The notes beneath the pieces were generated by a model. The model was given only the letters and a program-made list of their open reading frames with translations. It searched no databases and was not told where the DNA came from. From CAZEJK01 sp964512045 (GTDB lineage: Bacteria; Acidobacteriota; Thermoanaerobaculia; Thermoanaerobaculales; Sulfomarinibacteraceae), in the NCBI GenBank assembly GCA_964512045.1, contig CAZEJK010000044.1, positions 1 through 28,845 on the forward strand: a stretch of DNA of 28,845 bases, written 5' to 3'. The translations under genes were made by a program, and so were the position numbers. Of this stretch, positions 22,768 to 28,845 are shown one piece after another. Numbering within the stretch: position 1 is the first letter of the stretch; every line of letters starts with the position of its first letter.

Positions 22768-24909
22768 TCAGCGTTCCGCGTCCGAGCGATACTCGTCCCA
22801 TGCTTTCTGCAGGCGCAGCAGACGTTGTCGGACCGGCATCAGGCGGGTCCGGACGACACGGTCCACCTGCCGTGCGGTGTACTGCAGCTCCTCGGTCCAT
22901 GTGCGACCCATCTGCGCACGGTCGCGCACCGCGACGACGCTCAGGGTCACTCGAGAGGTGTGCTCCAGGTCGCTGCGACCCATGAACTGCAGCTGTCGCT
23001 CACCGATCTTGTGAGTACGCACCAGCACGAGGACGTCGACGCCTCGCCGCTCGAGGTGCTCGGCAAGCGTGCCAGGCGGCAGATCGTCCCGCGAGGCGAT
23101 CAGCTCGGCCAGGTGCGTATCGCCTGACGTGTCGAACCGCGGGAGGCCGACGCGATCGAGATGGCCCTCCAGGTTCTGGCCGATGGCGGCCGTCAGCAGC
23201 GGTTCGCCCACCGCGATGACCGCAACGCGCGGTGTGGCGGGAAGTGGTTGGGAGGAGCGTCCGGGTGTGATGGGTGTGGGCTCTGGCTCCGGCTCTGCTC
23301 TGGACGGTCTGGTCGCGTCCGATGGCGCGGAGACGGCGGGCTGCTCAGCCTCGTCAGGCTCGGTATGCTGCTCGGTTGAGACGGCCTCTTGCTGGACAGA
23401 GGGTTGTGGCGATGGCTCGCCAGAGGAGGGCTGATTGCCGTTGCTTTGGAGCTCGGGCGGCACCGTGGCTACGGGTGGAGGGGCATCTTCGGGGGGTGCA
23501 GGTGTAGCCGCATCGGAGGTCGATGTGGTCGCCGGAGAGTCGTCCGTCTCCGAAAGCGCGGGATCAGCTTGAACCGTCTGCACTGTATCCCCTGGGTCTC
23601 CGTCTTCGGATCCGGCAAACCGCTGCACGAGCAGGAACCCGCCAACACCGACGAGAAGTGCAAGAACCGCCACGAGAGGGATCAGCCAGTACGGTCGTCG
23701 CGAGCGCGTCAGCGGGCGGTGGGGTGGTCCTGCGGCGGCGCCGGTCTGCGGTGACTGTGGCGGCGGCGGAGACGGAGTACGATCCTCTGTGGCGGCGCCG
23801 CCGGCCTGCGGGGGTGGTGTTGGGGATGATGGCGGCGGTGGCGGGGTGGCGGGCGCCGGCGTCGGCGCGGGCGGAGGACCCTCGAGCCGCTCCGTGGCCG
23901 GGGCGCCTGCAGTGTCTCCAGGAACGGGCGGTGGCGTTGCAGGCGGTGCTCCGGCGGGAGGTCCGGGTGGCAGCTCATCCGCTCCTGAGGCCACCGTTGG
24001 TGCTGCATCGGAGTCTTCGGACCACTGTGGAGCTCCCGGCCCGCCCGGAGTGATCACCGTGGGGGGCTCTGTGGTCCTGGTCGGAGTCAGGCTCCGCTGC
24101 GGGCCGAACCGCTCCTCGAGGTCGGCGAGCAGCTGATCGCAGGACGGGTAGCGGGCGTTCCTGTCCTTGGCAATCATCCGGGCGATGATCTTTGCCGTTG
24201 CCGGGTCGACGTCTGGGTTCAGCTCGCGTGGGTCAGTGGGCTCGGTCTCCATGATCTGGCGGATCAGGGCGAGCACGCTCTGGGTCTTGAACGGCATGGT
24301 CTTGGTGACCATCTCGTAGAAGGTCATCCCGAGCGAGTAGATGTCGGTGCGGGCATCGAGGTCCTCGCCGGAGCATTGCTCTGGCGAGAGGTAACCGGGA
24401 GTGCCGAGGAACATCCCGGAGGCCGTGAGCTTGGTGTTGGCGTCCATCAGGAACGCCAGACCGAAGTCCGCGATCTTGACGTGATCACCGCGGGTGACCA
24501 TCAGGTTGGCGGGCTTGATATCTCGGTGGATGACGCCGAGCTCATGGGCGGCGGAAAGGCCTGAGGCGGCCTGGCGGATGATATAGCCCGCCCGGTCACA
24601 GTCGAGTGGTCCGTCGGTCCGAATCAGCCGTCCGACCGAAACGCCGTCGACGAACTCCATGACGAAGAAATGCTTGCCCGCATCCTCGCCGATGAAGTAG
24701 ATCTGGATGATGTTTGGATGGTTGAGTGCCGCTGCACTCTGTGCCTCCCGTACGAACCGTGCCACGTAGGTGGCGTCGGTGGCGAGATGCTCGCCGAGCA
24801 CCTTGATGGCAACATAGCGGTTGAGCGAAGCCTCATGCGCTTTGAGGACGACCCCCATGCCGCCGCGGCCGAGCTCCTCGACCACCGTGTAGTGACCGAT
24901 CCGGTCCAT
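22768..24909 (-). CDS. Transmembrane Ser/Thr protein kinase with CsgG/LpoB-like C-terminal domain
   Basis: 713 residues; GGAGG lies seven bases before ATG 24909. The kinase domain (about 7-268) has GRGGMG (14-19), Lys36 in VAIK, HRDIKPAN with Asp130 and Asn135, DFG (148-150) and SPEQ (175-178), so it should be active. A Pro-rich linker (280-400) leads to one membrane span (about 408-430). Outside lie an acidic Pro/Ser/Thr-rich stalk (432-556) and a folded domain of about 135 residues (558-693) starting RVAVIAVGEP. Its pattern (strand, helix, ALAEHLERRGVDVLVL-like helix-strand, long strands SRVTLSVVAVRDRAQM) suggests the CsgG/LpoB/TolB-N fold; this is inference. No PASTA repeats are present. 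It sits upstream of the ECF sigma operon and may respond to envelope signals. Confidence 0.9.
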   Translation of the reverse strand: MDRIGHYTVVEELGRGGMGVVLKAHEASLNRYVAIKVLGEHLATDATYVARFVREAQSAAALNHPNIIQIYFIGEDAGKHFFVMEFVDGVSVGRLIRTDGPLDCDRAGYIIRQAASGLSAAHELGVIHRDIKPANLMVTRGDHVKIADFGLAFLMDANTKLTASGMFLGTPGYLSPEQCSGEDLDARTDIYSLGMTFYEMVTKTMPFKTQSVLALIRQIMETEPTDPRELNPDVDPATAKIIARMIAKDRNARYPSCDQLLADLEERFGPQRSLTPTRTTEPPTVITPGGPGAPQWSEDSDAAPTVASGADELPPGPPAGAPPATPPPVPGDTAGAPATERLEGPPPAPTPAPATPPPPPSSPTPPPQAGGAATEDRTPSPPPPQSPQTGAAAGPPHRPLTRSRRPYWLIPLVAVLALLVGVGGFLLVQRFAGSEDGDPGDTVQTVQADPALSETDDSPATTSTSDAATPAPPEDAPPPVATVPPELQSNGNQPSSGEPSPQPSVQQEAVSTEQHTEPDEAEQPAVSAPSDATRPSRAEPEPEPTPITPGRSSQPLPATPRVAVIAVGEPLLTAAIGQNLEGHLDRVGLPRFDTSGDTHLAELIASRDDLPPGTLAEHLERRGVDVLVLVRTHKIGERQLQFMGRSDLEHTSRVTLSVVAVRDRAQMGRTWTEELQYTARQVDRVVRTRLMPVRQRLLRLQKAWDEYRSDAER

Positions 24910-25097
24910 CCAGTCACCTCCGTTCGGCTACGGCCGCCCGCGGAGAGTCCATCGGGGCGTCGTGGCACCGACTGCACGGCCATTGTACGCCTGGCGGTCG
25001 TGGGCAGCGCCCTGCTCAGTCGGCGAGTAGGCATCCACCATCCGGCGGGGACGTCGAGCTGCGCGAGAGCTCCCCGCTGTGCCGAGCGCTCGGCGGC

Positions 25098-25289
25098 TCA
25101 CGCCTGAGGCTTCGAAAGGAGTCGCACCGCTCCGATTGCGCACAGGATGAGACCGACCACCGTGCCGGTGATCTGCTTCCACCCAAAGCCCGGCGCGTTG
25201 CCGACACCGATGACATCAGCTCCGGCGAACACCACGATGCAGACGAGACCGACCAGAAGCAGTACGACGTTGAGAGCTTTTGCGTCCAT
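25098..25289 (-). CDS. Small two-helix membrane protein, function unknown
   Basis: 63 residues with two hydrophobic segments (about 7-23, VVLLLVGLVCIVVFAGA, and 40-57, ITGTVVGLILCAIGAVRLL) joined by a short Gly-rich loop and ending in a basic tail. The composition and hairpin shape support a real membrane protein. It starts 32 bp after the acyl-CoA dehydrogenase gene and may be cotranscribed with it. There is no well-placed Shine-Dalgarno (GGAG lies 13 nt away), but TACCAT lies 6 nt upstream of the ATG. The 188 bp between its end and the kinase gene hold only the kinase ribosome-binding site that I can recognise. Confidence 0.65.
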   Translation of the reverse strand: MDAKALNVVLLLVGLVCIVVFAGADVIGVGNAPGFGWKQITGTVVGLILCAIGAVRLLSKPQA

Positions 25290-25295
25290 GGAGCC

Positions 25296-25301
25296 ATGGT
25301 A
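25296..25301 (-). promoter_or_regulatory. Possible -10 element of the small membrane protein gene
   Basis: TACCAT followed by 6 nt and the ATG at 25289, as in several other starts of this window. No convincing -35 is seen at standard spacing. Confidence 0.27.
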
Positions 25302-25321
25302 CTCCGGTTGATGTCCGTGCG

Positions 25322-26572
25322 CTACAGCTCGTCGCCGTAGTGCTTTTCCTCAGCTGCGCCGGCTTCCGCCGCGTCGGCCTCGACGTCTCGAGAAAGGGGA
25401 CCGCGGGCCTGCTCCCGATACCACTCGTGGGCCGCGATGGCGCTCATGATCTCGTTGGTGCCGGTCCAGATCGAGGCCAGTCGGAGATCACGGACGATCC
25501 GCTCCACGGGGAAGACGTTGGTGTAGCCGATCCCACCCATCACCTGCATCGCGTTGTGCGCAGCCCGCTGGCACGACTCGGTGACGAACTTCTTGGTCTC
25601 GGACACCATCCGCCGGATCCTGTACGGCGACTCGCCGCGGTCCACCGCGCACGCGGTGGTGTATGCCAGGCTTCGAGCGGCATCGAGGAGCATCGCTGCC
25701 TCGGACACCTGGAAGCTCACGCCCTGGAACTGGTGGATCGGCTGGCCGAACGCCTTGCGGCGTGTGGTGTAGCGAGTGGCGACCTCGAGCGCTGGCCTCG
25801 CGGCGCCGATGGTCATGGCGGCGGTGCCGAGGCGCTCCGGGATCATCATCGTGTTGAACACGTGGATGGCGCCGTTGAGCTGGCCGACGATATTGCGTTT
25901 CGGGACCTCCACGTCCTTGAAGACGAGACGTCCGGTGCCGCCGCCGCGACACCCCATGAGGCCGTACAGGTACTCCACCTTGACACCGGGGCCGCGGTCG
26001 ACGATGAAGCAGGTCAGCGTGTCTTGCGGCCGAGCCTCGGGTTCGTGGTTCGTCTTCGCGTAGACCAGGAAGTAGTCGGCGCCCTCGGCGCCGACGATGA
26101 ACCGCTTCTGTCCGTTGAGCAGGAAGTACTCCCCGTGGTCTTCAGCGGTTGTCGTCGAGCCGAAGAAGTCCGATCCGCCCCTGGGCTCTGTCAGACACTC
26201 CGCCGCGAAGATCTTTCCCTCGAGGAGCGGCCGGACGTACTGCGCCTTCTGCTCGTCGGTGCCGTGCAGGACGATGGCGTCGCAGACCAGCTCGGCGCCG
26301 ACCCCGAACGTGCACGCGAAGATGTAGCCGAGGACTCCCACCTCCTCCATGACCATACAGGTGGTGGCCCAGTCCATCGCGCGACCGCCCCACTGCTTCG
26401 GGTAGCGGCAGCCCATGAGGTTGCGCCGTCCGGCCTCCTGGAGGAACTCCTTGGGAAAGCGGATCTCGTCGCGATCCATCGCCAGGATCATCTCCCGCGG
26501 TACCCAGCGCACCAGGTCTCGAACCTCTTCGCGGAGCTGCTTCTGATCGTCGTTCATCAGCCAGTCGAACAT
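25322..26572 (-). CDS. Acyl-CoA dehydrogenase with helix-G catalytic glutamate
   Basis: 416 residues; GGGAGGA lies just upstream of ATG 26572. All three ACAD domains are present: helical N-terminus (1-120), beta domain (about 121-225, with FAAECLTEPRGGSDFFGS and the FAD/substrate strand LLNGQKRFIVGAEGADYFLV) and C-terminal helices (about 235-385, with RRKAFGQPIHQFQ and AMQVMGGIGYT). At the usual catalytic Glu position (YEGT in medium-chain enzymes) it has Thr370 (IWTGTNE). Glu246 in IPERLGTAA occupies the place where isovaleryl-CoA and long-chain dehydrogenases carry their base. It should form 2,3-enoyl-CoA with electrons passed to ETF; branched or long substrates are possible. It lies 42 bp downstream of htpG on the same strand. 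Confidence 0.9.
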   Translation of the reverse strand: MFDWLMNDDQKQLREEVRDLVRWVPREMILAMDRDEIRFPKEFLQEAGRRNLMGCRYPKQWGGRAMDWATTCMVMEEVGVLGYIFACTFGVGAELVCDAIVLHGTDEQKAQYVRPLLEGKIFAAECLTEPRGGSDFFGSTTTAEDHGEYFLLNGQKRFIVGAEGADYFLVYAKTNHEPEARPQDTLTCFIVDRGPGVKVEYLYGLMGCRGGGTGRLVFKDVEVPKRNIVGQLNGAIHVFNTMMIPERLGTAAMTIGAARPALEVATRYTTRRKAFGQPIHQFQGVSFQVSEAAMLLDAARSLAYTTACAVDRGESPYRIRRMVSETKKFVTESCQRAAHNAMQVMGGIGYTNVFPVERIVRDLRLASIWTGTNEIMSAIAAHEWYREQARGPLSRDVEADAAEAGAAEEKHYGDEL

Positions 26573-26614
26573 GGTTCCTCCCTCGCGCGCTGTGCAGGCT
26601 CTGGAGCATGCCGT

Positions 26615-28573
26615 CTAGTCGGCGTCTCCCGAGCTCAGTCTACTCTCCATGAGCCGAGTCAGCAGGGAGTTGAAGCGAGCCGGATTCGGCAGCTCGGAGC
26701 CTTCGGCAAGCAGGGCAGATCCGAGCAGAAGCTCTGCCATCTCGCCGACCGTCGGATCGTCGGCCCGCTCGGAGAAGCGCTGCTCGAGCTTCTGCACGAT
26801 CGGATGGGACGGGTTCAGCTCCAGAATCCTCTTGCGCTTGGGGACGGCGTGGGGCGTGTGACGCAGCATCTTCTCCAGCTGAGGGCTGAGGTCGTGCTCC
26901 TCACCCACCAGGCAGGACGGCGACGACTTCAGTCGCTTGGAGAGCCGGACCTCGCTGACGTGCTCGTCGAGCGTCTTCTGAACCGTTTGCAGGAGGTCGC
27001 CGAGCTCCTCGGTTCGCTGCTGGAGCCGCTCCTTCTCGGCGGTGCGCTCCTGCTCGGTCCCGAGATCGAGCTGTCCCTTGGCCGCGGAGCGCAGCGGTTT
27101 CCCGTCGTACTCGGTCAGGTACTGCACGGCGATCTCGTCAACGGGATCCGCGAGGTAGAGCACCTCGTAGCCGTGCTCGCGAAACGCCTCCAGATGTGGG
27201 CTGCTCTCAATGAGGTCACGCGACTCGCCGGTCAGGTAGTAGATCGCTTCCTGCTCTGGTTGCATCCGCGTGATGTAGTCGTGCAGGGTCGTGAGCTGCT
27301 CGGGGTCATTCGATGAGGGGAACAGGAAGAGCGCTCGCAACCGCTCCTGGTACTCGTGCTCTCCGGTGACACCCTCCTTGAGCACGCGGCCGAAGGCGGA
27401 CCAGAACTTCAGGTACGTCTCACGGTTGTTGCGCAACATCTCGTCGAGCGTCTTCAGTACTTTGCTCGTCAACCACTTGCGAATCTGCGAGATATGCCGA
27501 TCTTGCTGCAACGTCTCTCTGGAGATGTTGAGGGGCAGGTCTGCAGAGTCGACCACGCCGCGTACGAACCGGAGAAACGGGGGTAGCAGCTCCTCGCAGC
27601 TCTCCATGATCATCACCTGCTTCGCGTACAGCTGGAGACCCCACGTGGTAGCGGAAAGACCGAAGTCGAACGGGGCCTGGGAGGGGATGAACAGAAGTGC
27701 TCGGTACTCGACTCGGCCTTCTGCTTGGAGAGTGATCGTCTCCAACGGCTCGGTCCAGTCGTGTGCCACGTGGCGGTAGAACTCAGCATACTCCTCTGTG
27801 CTGACCTCGGACTTGGGTCGTGTCCAGATCGGCTTCATGGCGTTCAGCGTGCGGTCCTCAACGACCTTTTTCGGCTCGGCGCCCTCGACGATCGTGCCTT
27901 CGGAGTCGCGCTCGTAGTCGGTGCGCTCCATCGGGCAGATGATCGGATGGGTGATGAAGTCCGAGTACCGTTTGACGATCCGCTGGAGAACGAACGGGTC
28001 TGTGAAGTCGAGCAGGCCGACCTCTTCATCGACGTCTTTCAGATGGAGCGTGACAGATGTTCCGCTCCGCTCCCTGCTGGCATCGTCCACGGTGAACTGA
28101 CCGTCGCCGTGAGAGCGCCAGAGCGTGGCATTTTCCTCACGCGCGTGACGGGTGATGATCTCGACGCGGTCGGCGACCATGAACGCCGAGTAGAACCCGA
28201 CACCGAACTGGCCGATGAGCTTCGACACCATCTCGCGGTTGCCACTCTCGGCGGCCTCGTGGATGAGGGCGCGAGTTCCGGACTGTGCAATCGTGCCGAT
28301 GTTGTTGATGACCTCGTCGCGCGTCATCCCGATTCCCGTGTCGTGCACGGTGAGGGTGCGCGCCTCTGGGTTCGGTTCCAGCCGGATCTCGAACGGGTGG
28401 TCCGGCGGCGCCAGCTCCGGTGTGCTGATCGCTTCGAATCGAAGCCGATCGAGAGCGTCAGAAGCGTTGGAGATCAGCTCGCGCAGAAAGATCTCCTTGT
28501 TGGTGTACAGAGAGTTGATGACGATGTTCAGGAGCTGACTGGTCTCAGCTCGAAACTCATGAGTCTCCGCCAT
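26615..28573 (-). CDS. htpG: Molecular chaperone HtpG (Hsp90 family)
   Basis: 652 residues from ATG 28573, with GAGAGG about eight bases upstream; the frame is open to 28717 but the added part lacks family sequence. The N-terminal ATPase domain shows NKEIFLRELISNASDALDRLRF, HDTGIGMTRDEVINNIGTIAQSGT and IGQFGVGFYSAFMVAD, the GHKL nucleotide site. The middle domain has the client and gamma-phosphate region (RGVVDSADLPLNISRETLQQDRH). The C-terminal dimerisation domain ends with a short tail and no MEEVD, as in bacteria. Length fits the family. It is a cytosolic ATP-dependent chaperone that remodels clients with DnaK. It heads a same-strand run with the acyl-CoA dehydrogenase gene. No CIRCE element was seen. 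Confidence 0.97.
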   Translation of the reverse strand: MAETHEFRAETSQLLNIVINSLYTNKEIFLRELISNASDALDRLRFEAISTPELAPPDHPFEIRLEPNPEARTLTVHDTGIGMTRDEVINNIGTIAQSGTRALIHEAAESGNREMVSKLIGQFGVGFYSAFMVADRVEIITRHAREENATLWRSHGDGQFTVDDASRERSGTSVTLHLKDVDEEVGLLDFTDPFVLQRIVKRYSDFITHPIICPMERTDYERDSEGTIVEGAEPKKVVEDRTLNAMKPIWTRPKSEVSTEEYAEFYRHVAHDWTEPLETITLQAEGRVEYRALLFIPSQAPFDFGLSATTWGLQLYAKQVMIMESCEELLPPFLRFVRGVVDSADLPLNISRETLQQDRHISQIRKWLTSKVLKTLDEMLRNNRETYLKFWSAFGRVLKEGVTGEHEYQERLRALFLFPSSNDPEQLTTLHDYITRMQPEQEAIYYLTGESRDLIESSPHLEAFREHGYEVLYLADPVDEIAVQYLTEYDGKPLRSAAKGQLDLGTEQERTAEKERLQQRTEELGDLLQTVQKTLDEHVSEVRLSKRLKSSPSCLVGEEHDLSPQLEKMLRHTPHAVPKRKRILELNPSHPIVQKLEQRFSERADDPTVGEMAELLLGSALLAEGSELPNPARFNSLLTRLMESRLSSGDAD

Positions 28574-28642
28574 GGTGCATACCTCTCGATGTGTGGAGTG
28601 GGGCGCACGTAGCTGCACAGCCAGCGCAGCGCCCGGAGGCAC

Positions 28643-28671
28643 AATGTAGAGCGCCACGCGAGGACGTGCAA
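28643..28671 (-). promoter_or_regulatory. Candidate htpG promoter
   Basis: On the minus strand TTGCAC (28666-28671), a 17-bp spacer and TACATT (28643-28648). The expected leader is about 63 nt and contains the ribosome-binding site. It resembles a housekeeping rather than a sigma-32 promoter. Confidence 0.4.
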
Positions 28672-28717
28672 CCACCTGACCAGTGCGGCCGCCGAGCCGG
28701 TGTCCTCCACGAGCCAC

Positions 28718-28760
28718 TTAGCGGCTCACGGAGCCGTATCTTCGAAAATGCGAAGGAAAG
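28718..28760 (+). repeat. Dispersed repeat, partial copy C
   Basis: GGCTC-acg-GAGCC followed by a 20-base stretch (28736-28755) differing from copy B at one base and from copy A at two. The similarity ends at GCGAAG, after which the sequence turns AT-rich (28770-28800) with short direct repeats of (A/G)(A/G)(T)TCT type such as AGTTCT, AATTCT and AGTTCT. Confidence 0.6.
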
Positions 28761-28790
28761 CTCCTGAGTAGAGTTCTAAGTTGTGAATTC

Positions 28791-28845
28791 TCAGTTCTTA
28801 ATGCCGCCCTCCCGCCCCAGAGCCTGCTCTGCAATCTTCAGGCAT
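28791..28845 (-). CDS. Possible C-terminal end of a gene entering from beyond the window
   Basis: One minus-strand frame is open from the window edge to a TGA at 28791-28793 and reads as a plausible helical tail, LKIAEQALGREGGIKN. Only 17 codons are visible, so coding status and identity are uncertain. Confidence 0.25.
   Translation of the reverse strand, partial: CLKIAEQALGREGGIKN

Noticed and set aside
23760..24010. Low-complexity repeat-like DNA
   Set aside because: It encodes the Pro/Ala-rich linker of the Ser/Thr kinase and needs no separate explanation.
25280..27316. A 678-codon open frame on the plus strand opposite the acyl-CoA dehydrogenase and htpG genes
   Set aside because: It is a shadow caused by high GC and codon bias; the minus-strand genes have full family motifs and ribosome-binding sites, while this frame crosses two genes and has no recognisable domain.

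Overview
The window is 28.8 kb of gene-dense, GC-rich bacterial DNA. The organism looks Gram-negative: there is an RND pump with a TolC-type outer-membrane partner and a lipoprotein adaptor, and a sugar dehydrogenase of the type used for amide-linked lipid A. Large hybrid kinases, Ser/Thr kinases, ECF sigma factors and dispersed GC-rich intergenic repeats would suit an acidobacterium, but nothing here proves the phylum. No rRNA, tRNA, CRISPR array, transposase or phage gene was seen.

Layout. 1-1220 (-): N-terminal part of an exported dipeptidyl-peptidase IV-type protease, cut by the window edge. 1299-2000 (-): pseudo-receiver/PilZ protein. 2117-2294: dispersed repeat copy A. 2305-6070 (+): VOC protein, GnnA-like sugar dehydrogenase, membrane-anchored SGNH hydrolase and exported beta-propeller protein, closed by stem-loops. 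6235-8583 (-): YtrA-type GntR regulator, ABC ATPase and permease with overlapping genes and a clear promoter/operator at 8617-8664. 8733-14268 (-): TolC-like protein, adaptor and RND pump with ATGA overlaps, preceded by a penicillin-binding protein (14315-16087). 16138-19785 (+): a 1215-residue soluble hybrid histidine kinase, divergent from the PBP gene across a palindrome. 19798-20093: repeat copy B, filling the space between two convergent genes. 20094-22580 (-): ECF sigma factor, zinc-finger anti-sigma factor and an exported protein made of three homologous repeats, behind an ECF-type promoter. 22768-24909 (-): Ser/Thr kinase with one membrane span and an unusual C-terminal extracytoplasmic domain. 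25098-28573 (-): small membrane protein, acyl-CoA dehydrogenase and HtpG. 28718-28760: partial repeat copy C.

Themes. Much of the window concerns sensing and maintaining the envelope: PBP, efflux, sigma/anti-sigma, transmembrane kinase, exported proteases and propellers. Two observations stand out. First, a MITE/REP-like repeat family occurs three times in intergenic positions. Second, a -10-like hexamer recurs exactly 6 nt upstream of start codons that lack a Shine-Dalgarno sequence, which would put the transcription start on the start codon (leaderless mRNAs). One of these lies at the ECF sigma gene, where an ECF-type -35 sits at proper spacing. All functional statements are from reading the sequence; no searches were run.
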